Positions 1 to 5,756 of a stretch of DNA of 5,756 nt are shown here, piece by piece. How positions within the stretch are numbered: the first letter of the stretch is position 1; every line of letters begins with the position of its first letter. The notes beneath the pieces are model-generated. The model was not told the DNA's origin, did no database searches, and saw nothing but the letters and a program-made list of their open reading frames with translations. This DNA is from Pseudomonadales bacterium (GTDB lineage Bacteria > Pseudomonadota > Gammaproteobacteria > Pseudomonadales > DT-91), in assembly GCA_013215025.1 (NCBI GenBank), contig JABSRR010000080.1, positions 1 through 5,756 on the forward strand, read 5' to 3'. The translations under genes and the position numbers were made by a program.

Positions 1-2402
1 TGTTGCTCTTTAGCAACGCGAAGAATTTCATCACAGGATACCATTACTCCAAGGTCAATCACCTCAAAGTTATTACACTGCAGGACCACGCCGACAATAT
101 TTTTACCGATGTCGTGCACGTCACCTTTTACTGTGGCCATCAATATTTTGCCATTGCTTTCAGACTTGCCGTCTTTGCTGGCTTCAATGAATGGCATTAA
201 ATAGGCAACAGCCTGCTTCATTACACGTGCAGACTTAACCACTTGTGGAAGAAACATCTTGCCTGATCCGAACAGGTCGCCTACCACATTCATGCCATCC
301 ATCAGCGGTCCTTCGATAACCTCGATCGGTTGGGCATAGTTATGGCGAGCTTCTTCAGTATCTTCGATAATGAACTCTGTGATACCTTTTACCAGGGCGT
401 GTTCTAAACGTTTGGCTACTGGAAATTCGCGCCAGGCAAGTTTATCACTCTGGTTGTCATTGCCTTCTCCGGCATCACGAAAACTGTCGGCAATTTCAAG
501 TAGCGTTTCGGTGGCATTTGGGTCGCTGTTTTGGATCACGGCCTCAACTGCCGCCTTCAGTTTTGGCGGAAGATCATCATAAACCGCCAACTGACCGGCA
601 TTCACAATACCCATGTCCATGCCTTGCTGAATTGCGTGGTAAAGAAATACCGAGTGAATAGCCTCGCGTACCGGGTTATTACCACGGAAAGAAAATGACA
701 CATTGCTGACGCCACCAGAAACCATGGCGTGTGGTAAGTTCTGCTTGATATAGCGAGTGGCATTAATAAAATCGACAGCATAGTTATTATGCTCTTCTAT
801 GCCGGTGGCAACTGCAAAAATATTGGGGTCAAAAATAATATCTTCAGCCGGGAAGCCTACTTGATCAACAAGCACACGATAGGAGCGCTCGCAGATTTCA
901 TTTTTGCGGGCCTCAGTATCGGCTTGGCCATTTTCGTCAAAAGCCATGACGACGACCGCGGCACCATAACGCATGCAGAGTGTGGCTTTTTCAATAAATT
1001 CTGCCTCGCCTTCTTTTAGCGAAATAGAATTGACAATCGGCTTACCTTGGATACATTTTAGGCCAGCCTCGATGATGTCCCATTTCGATGAATCGACCAT
1101 GATCGGTACGCGCGAGATCTCTGGCTCCGTAGCGACCATATTTAAAAAAGTCACCATCGCCTCTAAGGAGTCCAGCATACCCTCATCCATATTGATATCG
1201 ATGACTTGGGCACCGTCTTCAACTTGTTCGCGAGCAACTTGCAGAGCTGTATCATAATCGCCTTCTTTTATCAGGCGTTTAAACTTGGCTGAGCCGGTAA
1301 CGTTGCAACGTTCGCCAACATTAACAAACAAGGAGTCTGCAGTAATATTGAAGGGTTCTAGGCCGCTCAGTCTACATGCAGGCTGAATGTTCGGAATGAC
1401 GCGCGGTTTTTGCGCTGCCACTGCATTGGCTACGGCACTGATGTGTTCAGGCGATGTACCACAACAGCCACCGACTAGGTTGAGAAAGCCCTGTGATGCA
1501 AATTCTCCCAGTTGTGCCTGCATAATGCTGGGCTCTTCATCGTATTCGCCGAAAGCATTTGGCAGCCCTGCATTGAAGTGGCCGCTGAAATAGCAGTCGG
1601 CGACATTGGCTAGCTCTTCAACAAAAGGGCGAATTTCAGTAAAAGGGCGTCCGCAGTTTGCGCCAACAATCAAAGGTTTGGCGTGTCGAATTGAGTTCCA
1701 AAAGGCCTCAGGGCTTTGCCCCGACAACACCCGACCTGAAATATCAGGGAAGGTGGCCGATATCATAATAGGCCATTCGCAGTCATATTTTTCGAAAACT
1801 GACTGCACCGCAAATATCGCCGCTTTGGCGTTCAGGGTGTCAAAAATAGTCTCGATTAACAGTAAATCGGCCCCACCCTCGATCAGCCCTTCGGTAGCTT
1901 CGGTGTAGGCCTCGACCAGCTGATCAAAATGAATATTGCGTGCGGCAGGATCGTTTACATCGGGTGAGATGCTGGCCGTACGGGGGGTTGGCCCAATTAC
2001 GCCCGCAACATAGCGGGGTTTGTCAGGGTTTTCAGCAGAGTATTGATCACAGATTTTGCGCGCTAGTTTTGCTGACTCAACATTGATTTCGCGAGCCAGA
2101 TAACCCAGCTTATAATCGTCTTGTGCGATGGTCGTGCCATTAAAGGTGTTGGTCTCAATAATATCGGCGCCTGCATCAAGGTAGGCCTTGTGAATATTTT
2201 CGATAACATCGGGGCGCGTCAAGGTCAGTAAATCGTTGTTGCCTTTTAAATCAATAGCGTAGTCGGCAAATCGCTCGCCGCGATAGTCTGCTTCCTCGAG
2301 TTCGTAGCGTTGGATCATGGTACCCATGGCACCGTCGATAATCAGTATGCGCTGCTGTAAAGCGTCTTCAATAGCATGAAAACTGGCAGATTTTTGGGCC
2401 AT
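1..2402 (-). CDS. metH: Cobalamin-dependent methionine synthase, N-terminal 800 residues (partial, runs off left edge)
   Basis: MetH transfers a methyl group from 5-methyltetrahydrofolate through protein-bound cobalamin to homocysteine, giving methionine and tetrahydrofolate in the cytoplasm. The reading frame is open without a break from the ATG at 2402-2400 to the window edge. The homocysteine domain (about residues 10-345) keeps all three zinc cysteines, Cys250, Cys313 and Cys314 in [11 protein letters not shown] (E. coli 247, 310, 311). The pterin domain (about 355-650) has [10 protein letters not shown] near 362 and [10 protein letters not shown] near 402. The four-helix cap (about 655-745) has [17 protein letters not shown] sequence, read here as [13 protein letters not shown]. 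The B12 domain begins with [10 protein letters not shown], with cobalt ligand His763 (E. coli His759). The rest of the B12 domain and the SAM-reactivation domain lie outside; the E. coli protein is 1227 residues. The start fits the E. coli N-terminus; a modest AGG lies 8 nt upstream. One loop after Cys250 is unusual (see findings). Identity is certain. Confidence 0.98.
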   Translation of the reverse strand, partial: MAQKSASFHAIEDALQQRILIIDGAMGTMIQRYELEEADYRGERFADYAIDLKGNNDLLTLTRPDVIENIHKAYLDAGADIIETNTFNGTTIAQDDYKLGYLAREINVESAKLARKICDQYSAENPDKPRYVAGVIGPTPRTASISPDVNDPAARNIHFDQLVEAYTEATEGLIEGGADLLLIETIFDTLNAKAAIFAVQSVFEKYDCEWPIMISATFPDISGRVLSGQSPEAFWNSIRHAKPLIVGANCGRPFTEIRPFVEELANVADCYFSGHFNAGLPNAFGEYDEEPSIMQAQLGEFASQGFLNLVGGCCGTSPEHISAVANAVAAQKPRVIPNIQPACRLSGLEPFNITADSLFVNVGERCNVTGSAKFKRLIKEGDYDTALQVAREQVEDGAQVIDINMDEGMLDSLEAMVTFLNMVATEPEISRVPIMVDSSKWDIIEAGLKCIQGKPIVNSISLKEGEAEFIEKATLCMRYGAAVVVMAFDENGQADTEARKNEICERSYRVLVDQVGFPAEDIIFDPNIFAVATGIEEHNNYAVDFINATRYIKQNLPHAMVSGGVSNVSFSFRGNNPVREAIHSVFLYHAIQQGMDMGIVNAGQLAVYDDLPPKLKAAVEAVIQNSDPNATETLLEIADSFRDAGEGNDNQSDKLAWREFPVAKRLEHALVKGITEFIIEDTEEARHNYAQPIEVIEGPLMDGMNVVGDLFGSGKMFLPQVVKSARVMKQAVAYLMPFIEASKDGKSESNGKILMATVKGDVHDIGKNIVGVVLQCNNFEVIDLGVMVSCDEILRVAKEQ

Positions 2403-2421
2403 GCAGGTACCTGTGTGTTGG

Positions 2422-2447
2422 TAGAAAGTAAAGCTAGAAAGTTTCTA
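2422..2447. repeat. Small direct and inverted repeats in the metH leader
   Basis: TAGAAAGT occurs twice on the plus strand 13 bp apart (2422-2429 and 2435-2442). The second copy is the left half of a 13-bp palindrome, TAGAAA-G-TTTCTA (2435-2447). It lies between the predicted transcription start and the ATG of metH. It could be a protein site or chance in AT-rich DNA. I see no riboswitch-like structure in this short leader. Confidence 0.3.
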
Positions 2448-2455
2448 AAATATCT

Positions 2456-2475
2456 ATATCAAAATATTTTGATAT
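2456..2475. promoter_or_regulatory. Perfect 20-bp palindrome in the metH promoter, probable repressor operator
   Basis: The 20 bases ATATCAAAATATTTTGATAT equal their own reverse complement. They start 54 bp upstream of the metH ATG. A further TATCAA half-site on the plus strand (2478-2483) extends the pattern, so that on the metH strand the order is TTGATA, TATCAA, TTGATA. The palindrome directly abuts the predicted -10 and covers the expected transcription start, a typical repressor position. In form it resembles AT-rich ArsR-family operators. One ArsR-family member, SahR, is known to control methionine and S-adenosylhomocysteine-cycle genes in Proteobacteria. The assignment to SahR is inference from the location and symmetry. 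No regulator gene is in the window. Confidence 0.6.
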
Positions 2476-2482
2476 TGTATCA
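2474..2482 (-). promoter_or_regulatory. Predicted metH promoter, extended -10
   Basis: On the minus strand TGATACAAT matches an extended -10 (TGN followed by TACAAT, 5 of 6 to TATAAT). No good -35 lies 16-18 bp upstream (the best-spaced hexamer, TGGCTG, is poor), which fits an extended -10 promoter or one needing an activator. The start site would fall near 2467, inside the palindrome, giving a leader of about 65 nt. An alternative pair, TTGATA at 2478-2483 and TATAGA at 2453-2458, has a long 19-bp spacer and is less likely. Confidence 0.45.
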
Positions 2483-2576
2483 AGGATGGGGTCTGGCAGC
2501 CAGTGAATTTCCGCGTGACGCTGATCACATCTGCGACAAATACACACACGTCTATCGTATAAGTCGGCCCATCAGT

Positions 2577-2593
2577 CTTGCTTAGGCAGCAAG
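2577..2593. repeat. Short inverted repeat in the metH / HD-GYP intergenic region
   Basis: CTTGCT and AGCAAG form a 6-bp stem around the 5-nt loop TAGGC. A second nearby CAAG (2601-2604) could pair alternatively with the left arm. Neither strand has a T-run after it, so it is not a convincing intrinsic terminator. The rest of 2484-2696 shows no coding potential, and I see no convincing sigma70 promoter for the downstream plus-strand gene. Confidence 0.3.
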
Positions 2594-2696
2594 CATCAGG
2601 CAAGATTCAAATTATTTTCTAAACTGAACTCATTACATCTTTGGCTGACTAAATGATAAGTTTAACAACAGTTTTATTCAAAGAGTTAGGTGGTTT

Positions 2697-4010
2697 ATGA
2701 AAACCCAGCAAAAGCGAATGGTGCAAGATCTGCATGTCGGCATGTATGTGTCGGAGCTTGATCGTCCTTGGCTAGAAACGCCTTTTAAGCTGCAAGGTTT
2801 TCTTATTCGCAATCAAGAACAAATCAATGAGCTCAATCAGTGGTGTAATTACGTTCACATTGATATTGAGAAGGGCAAAGAGGCTCTTGTCAGAGATCCG
2901 CTCAAAACCCACAGCCGCAGTAATATTTCGAAAGCGAAAGCTGTGCCACCTGCCATTTATAGCTTTACGCGTTATAACAAGCGTGCAAATACCTACCAGC
3001 AAAATCATGGCTTTTACAAGGCAAGCTCGGTCGAGAAAGTTCAGCTACAAATTAACCAGTCTTTAGCACAAGTTGATGCGGCTTTAGCGCAGGGTAAGGT
3101 ATTTGATCCCAAGCCGCTTGAGCTTGCGGCAAAAGATTTGGTTAAGTCGGTCTTAGAAAACCCAGACGTATTAGCTTGGCTTGGCAGAGTTGAACACTAT
3201 GATCAGCATAGCCACGAGCATGCAATTCGAACAGCTGTTTGGTCCTGCTTATTTGCTCGCCACCTTGGCCTGGCACAAACCGATATTTTAATCTTAGTGC
3301 AAGCCGCTTTGTTAAAAGATATTGGCCAAACACGTTTGCCCAAGCATATTATGAGTCAGGCTGAAACGGCCTTAAGTGCTGCCGATCAAAAGCTTTATCG
3401 CAAATATGTCAGTTTGTCAGTGGCCTTGCTGAAACAAATAAAAGGCTTAAACCCGAAGGTGCGAAAAGTTATTGAGGCACATCGCGAACACTACAACGGT
3501 GCCGGCTTTCCGCATGGTTTACAGGGTGATGAAATTCCATTGTTGTCAATTATGTTGGGCATTGCGCGCCGTTATGATGACATGCTGCACCCGCGTGAGC
3601 AGGCTAAGGCGCTTGCCCCATCTGATGTAATGCGTCAGTTGCATAAGCTGAAAAACACTGAGTTTCAAGAAGACCTAGTGTCTGAGTTCTTTCACTCACA
3701 GGGCCTTTTTCCTGCAGGCTCGATCGTTGAATTGAATACCGGCGCCTTAGCAATAGTTGTTGAGCAATCGAAGCAAAACAAAATGCGGCCGGTTGTTGCG
3801 ATTGTTACCGATGCTGAGCGCCGAGCTCTGAAAAAGATAACTACTATCAATTTAGCCACTGAAGCTGACGCTGAGCCCAGTATCGGAAAACGCCCGCATC
3901 TGACAATTGTCAGAGACTTGGCACTGTCTGAATGCGAGCTTGATATCATTGCTATTAAGGCTGCTATTTTCAAGCCATCACGCTCAGCCTTATCGTTCTT
4001 TAAACGCTAA
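2697..4010 (+). CDS. DUF3391 and degenerate HD-GYP domain protein, probably not a catalytic c-di-GMP phosphodiesterase
   Basis: The protein has 437 residues, with no signal peptide or membrane segment, so it is likely cytoplasmic. Residues 5-60 match the N-terminal DUF3391 module (DLHVGMYVSELDRPWLETPF, then YVHIDI). A polar, basic linker covers about 60-120, and an HD-GYP fold follows at about 150-320. A segment with GSIVELNTGALAIVVEQ (341-357) is typical of the C-terminal part of these proteins. HD-GYP proteins normally hydrolyse c-di-GMP at a metal centre. Here the HD pair is Lys207-Asp208 (ALLKDIGQ), the next conserved His is Tyr237, the HHExxDGSGYP motif reads HREHYNGAGFP (262-272), and the later metal Asp is Arg291 (IARRYDD). 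His175, Asp208 and His262 remain. The fold is recognisable but the catalytic site is not, suggesting a binding or partner-interaction role. The start has AGGTGG at 2688-2693, just before the ATG. It is divergent from metH. Confidence 0.9.
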   Translation: MKTQQKRMVQDLHVGMYVSELDRPWLETPFKLQGFLIRNQEQINELNQWCNYVHIDIEKGKEALVRDPLKTHSRSNISKAKAVPPAIYSFTRYNKRANTYQQNHGFYKASSVEKVQLQINQSLAQVDAALAQGKVFDPKPLELAAKDLVKSVLENPDVLAWLGRVEHYDQHSHEHAIRTAVWSCLFARHLGLAQTDILILVQAALLKDIGQTRLPKHIMSQAETALSAADQKLYRKYVSLSVALLKQIKGLNPKVRKVIEAHREHYNGAGFPHGLQGDEIPLLSIMLGIARRYDDMLHPREQAKALAPSDVMRQLHKLKNTEFQEDLVSEFFHSQGLFPAGSIVELNTGALAIVVEQSKQNKMRPVVAIVTDAERRALKKITTINLATEADAEPSIGKRPHLTIVRDLALSECELDIIAIKAAIFKPSRSALSFFKR

Positions 4011-4023
4011 CGCACTCCGTCAA

Positions 4024-4029
4024 TATAAT
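4024..4029 (+). promoter_or_regulatory. Consensus TATAAT box between the HD-GYP gene and dapA
   Basis: A perfect TATAAT lies 14 bp after the HD-GYP stop codon. The -35 candidates are weak: TTTAAA at 3999-4004 with a 19-bp spacer, or TTAAAC at 4000-4005 with 18 bp, both inside the end of the HD-GYP gene. It may be a second, upstream promoter for dapA or a chance match. Confidence 0.25.
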
Positions 4030-4040
4030 CTCAGCTTGGC

Positions 4041-4069
4041 TTGAGAATCTCGCCCAAGGCCTGTAATAT
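4041..4069 (+). promoter_or_regulatory. Predicted sigma70 promoter of dapA-bamC
   Basis: TTGAGA (4041-4046, 5 of 6 to TTGACA) and TAATAT (4064-4069, 4 of 6 to TATAAT) are separated by exactly 17 bp. Transcription would start near 4076, leaving about 20 nt before the dapA ATG, with AGAGGT at 4083-4088 as a well-spaced ribosome-binding site. The small palindrome GAGAATCTC (4043-4051) overlaps the -35, and CTTGG (4035-4039) with CCAAG (4054-4058) flanks it. No T-run terminator separates dapA from the upstream gene. Confidence 0.5.
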
Positions 4070-4096
4070 CACGCTTTTTCCTAGAGGTAATGCTGG

Positions 4097-4969
4097 ATGA
4101 TTACTGGCAGTTTAGTAGCGCTTGTCACGCCCATGAATGAAGACGGTCAAGTTGATTGGCATGCTCTAGAGCAGTTGGTCGAATGGCATATCGAGCAGGG
4201 CACTAACGCCATAGTTTCAATGGGCACTACCGGTGAATCTGCAACATTCGCGATTGACGAACATGTCGCTGTGATGCAAAAAACCATAGACACCGCTGCT
4301 GGTCGAGTGCCGGTGATCGCCGGTACCGGTGCAAATTCTACCAGTGAAGCGATTGAGCTAACCGCTGCAGCGGCACATATTGGTGCTGACGCTGCCTTGC
4401 TTGTAACACCATATTATAACAAACCAACGCAGCATGGTTTGTACTTACACCATAAGGCCATCGCTGAAGCCTGTGATATAGCGCAAATTTTATATAATGT
4501 TCCGGGTCGCACCGCCTGTGATATGCAAGCCGAAACCGTCGCTGAGCTTGCGCTTATCGATAATATTGTAGGTATCAAAGAGGCCACGGGTGATATCGCT
4601 AGAGGGGCAAAAATTCGCGCGCTCTGTGATGATGGTTTTGCCTTATATTCTGGCGACGATGCAACATTTTTAGAACTGATGAAAGTTGGTGCGGTTGGTA
4701 ATATTTCTGTCACAGCAAATATTGCAGCAAAAAAAATGGCGGATATATGTGCCCTTGCGCTCGCAGGACAGTTTGCTGAAGCCCAGCAGCTTAACCAAAG
4801 TTTATTGAAACTACATGATGATTTATTTGTAGAGGCTAATCCAATCCCTGTTAAATGGGCTATGACGCAGACGCAGCAAATACAAGCTGGCATTCGTTTG
4901 CCCTTAACACCGTTAAGCAAGACATACCATGCGCGAGTGTTGGCAGCAATCGAGGCGGCTGGCCTTTAA
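4097..4969 (+). CDS. dapA: 4-hydroxy-tetrahydrodipicolinate synthase
   Basis: DapA condenses pyruvate with L-aspartate-4-semialdehyde, the first committed step to diaminopimelate and lysine, in the cytoplasm. The 290-residue length matches E. coli DapA (292). It is a TIM-barrel class I aldolase-type enzyme. Lys161 in GIKEATG forms the pyruvate Schiff base. Thr44 in GTTGES, Tyr107 in TPYYNKP and Tyr133 in ILYNVPGRT make the proton-relay triad, and Arg138 binds the semialdehyde carboxylate. NPIPVKWA near 248-255 is the usual C-terminal motif. At the lysine-feedback site Ser48, Ala49, His56, Asn80, Glu84 and Tyr106 are kept, but the position of E. coli His53 is Ile53. The ATG is supported by AGAGGT 8 nt upstream and by alignment to MFTGSIVAIVTPM of E. 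coli. bamC follows 7 nt after the stop, so the two are surely cotranscribed. Confidence 0.98.
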   Translation: MITGSLVALVTPMNEDGQVDWHALEQLVEWHIEQGTNAIVSMGTTGESATFAIDEHVAVMQKTIDTAAGRVPVIAGTGANSTSEAIELTAAAAHIGADAALLVTPYYNKPTQHGLYLHHKAIAEACDIAQILYNVPGRTACDMQAETVAELALIDNIVGIKEATGDIARGAKIRALCDDGFALYSGDDATFLELMKVGAVGNISVTANIAAKKMADICALALAGQFAEAQQLNQSLLKLHDDLFVEANPIPVKWAMTQTQQIQAGIRLPLTPLSKTYHARVLAAIEAAGL

Positions 4970-4976
4970 TCCATCT

Positions 4977-5756
4977 ATGAACGCTATTTCTCAAGCCTTT
5001 ATTATGTTACTGCTTTTCAGTGCGGTAGCCTCATGCAGTTTGATCGGTGAAGATGGCACAACAGCAGCTGGGTCGAATGATTATCGAGATGCTGAAAACC
5101 TTGCGCGTATGCAGCTGCCTGATAATATTTCCTCTGAAACCATTGAAGATTCTTATCCCGTGCCAGCATTAAGTGCAGATGCCGATGATAACTTTGTTGA
5201 TCCTGATAATCTGCCCCTGCCAACGGCAATCAGCACGCAATCTGATCAGCTTGTATTGTTACAATCATTGCAAGATGATTATTGGGTTTTAATTAAATCG
5301 TCTCCGAGTCAAGTTTGGTCAAGATTGAAGCAATTCATCATCAGCCAATCGCAAACTATTGATCAAGAAAGTGCATCCTCCGGCTTTATTCTTGCCTCTG
5401 ATGCACAAGGCTCACAGTACTTTTATCGTATTTCTCAAGGCTTTCAGACTAAATCTGCCGAGTTGCGCTTACGTGTGACCTCAGCAGCTGAGCAAAGCCT
5501 ATGGCCAGCTCAATCATCGGATAAACAGGCTGAGCTTGATTTATTAGAGAGCATTGCCATTGATCTGGCAGCAACTGTGCAGCAAACAAGCTATTCTTAT
5601 GCGGCATTGGGTATCTCCGAACAAAAGAAAATGCTGACGATTCAAAATCAACAGGGGTATAAGTCGCTGCTGCTGTCCGCTTCATTTGCGCGAGTGCAAG
5701 CTGCATTACAGCAAGCGCTAGTTGCCAGTGATTTCGAAATCATTAACGCGGAAGAT
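4977..5756 (+). CDS. bamC: Outer-membrane protein assembly factor BamC (lipoprotein), 3' end cut by window
   Basis: BamC (NlpB) is a lipoprotein accessory subunit of the BAM complex, which inserts beta-barrel proteins into the outer membrane; its N-terminal segment binds BamD. The frame is open for 260 codons from 4977 to the window end. Residues 7-19 are a hydrophobic signal segment and VASC puts the lipidated cysteine at Cys20. Residues 21-95 are acidic and low in structure, with NDYRDA and ARMQLPDNI fitting the BamD-binding lasso region. A first helix-grip domain (about 100-210) starts DYWVLIKSSPSQVWSRL, and a second starts near 226 (QGYKSLLLSASFARVQAAL), unfinished at the edge. The position right after dapA, as in E. 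coli and pseudomonads, supports the name more strongly than the diverged sequence does. The start is uncertain: 4977 has no clear ribosome-binding site and no basic residue before the hydrophobic stretch, while an in-frame ATG at 4929 inside dapA would add 16 residues containing arginines. Confidence 0.88.
   Translation, partial: MNAISQAFIMLLLFSAVASCSLIGEDGTTAAGSNDYRDAENLARMQLPDNISSETIEDSYPVPALSADADDNFVDPDNLPLPTAISTQSDQLVLLQSLQDDYWVLIKSSPSQVWSRLKQFIISQSQTIDQESASSGFILASDAQGSQYFYRISQGFQTKSAELRLRVTSAAEQSLWPAQSSDKQAELDLLESIAIDLAATVQQTSYSYAALGISEQKKMLTIQNQQGYKSLLLSASFARVQAALQQALVASDFEIINAED

Noticed and set aside
3..1908. Several plus-strand open frames of 65-100 codons over the metH region
   Set aside because: They are antisense to an unbroken, highly conserved MetH reading frame. 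None has recognisable motifs.
2403..2470. A SAM, SAH or cobalamin riboswitch in the metH leader
   Set aside because: The leader predicted is only about 65 nt, AT-rich, and I see no conserved riboswitch core or B12-box-like sequence.
2376..2585. A 69-codon plus-strand open frame crossing the metH start and the intergenic region
   Set aside because: It overlaps the metH start, promoter and palindrome, has no ribosome-binding site and resembles no known protein.
2577..2605. Intrinsic terminator from the CTTGCT/AGCAAG stem
   Set aside because: The stem is short and has no following T-run on either strand, and both flanking genes point away from it.
3692..3973. Minus-strand open frame of 93 codons inside the HD-GYP gene
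   Set aside because: Antisense shadow of a gene with clear domain motifs; low-complexity Ala/Ser/Ile composition.
4035..4079. Intrinsic terminator after the HD-GYP gene ending in CGCTTTTTC
   Set aside because: The stem CTTGG/CCAAG is weak with a large loop, and the T-run begins about 15 nt after the stem; the same bases make a better promoter.
4414..4920. A 168-codon open frame on the minus strand within dapA
   Set aside because: It lies antisense to a fully convincing dapA with all catalytic residues. Its translation is rich in Cys, Ser and Ala and resembles no family I know; it is a shadow frame.
5017..5706. Minus-strand open frames opposite bamC
   Set aside because: The plus-strand frame here is open to the edge, has a lipobox and sits directly after dapA, where bamC is expected.

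Overview
The window comes from a Gammaproteobacterium of moderate, slightly AT-leaning base composition. The evidence is a cobalamin-dependent MetH close to the E. coli enzyme, the dapA-bamC pair (a gammaproteobacterial outer-membrane assembly context), and a DUF3391/HD-GYP protein of the type common in marine and pseudomonad-like lineages. My guess is a marine Cellvibrionales/Spongiibacteraceae-like organism, but the sequence alone cannot place it firmly. There are no mobile elements, CRISPR arrays, tRNAs or rRNAs.

Layout. Positions 1-2402 (minus strand) hold the first 800 residues of metH; the gene runs off the left edge inside its B12-binding domain. Positions 2403-2696 are a divergent intergenic region. 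It carries a likely metH promoter with an extended -10, overlapped by a perfect 20-bp AT-rich palindrome that looks like a repressor operator. Positions 2697-4010 (plus) encode a 437-residue DUF3391 + HD-GYP protein whose metal-ligand residues are mostly replaced, so it is probably not a c-di-GMP phosphodiesterase. A short gap carries a sigma70-like promoter for dapA (4097-4969, plus), the first committed enzyme of diaminopimelate/lysine synthesis. dapA is followed after 7 nt by bamC (4977 to the right edge, plus), a lipoprotein of the BAM complex that is cut by the window end.

How the genes work together. metH belongs to methionine/SAM regeneration and appears to be separately controlled. 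dapA supplies meso-diaminopimelate for peptidoglycan and lysine. bamC helps outer-membrane protein assembly. The dapA-bamC pairing is a conserved envelope-related operon. The HD-GYP-like gene is a solitary signalling gene that lies upstream of, but probably is not obligately cotranscribed with, dapA.

Most of the window is ordinary core genome. The points worth a second look are the degenerate HD-GYP active site, the palindromic operator at metH, a locally divergent loop in the homocysteine domain of MetH built from an 18-nt imperfect tandem repeat, and a changed lysine-feedback residue in DapA. I do not see a previously undescribed system here.
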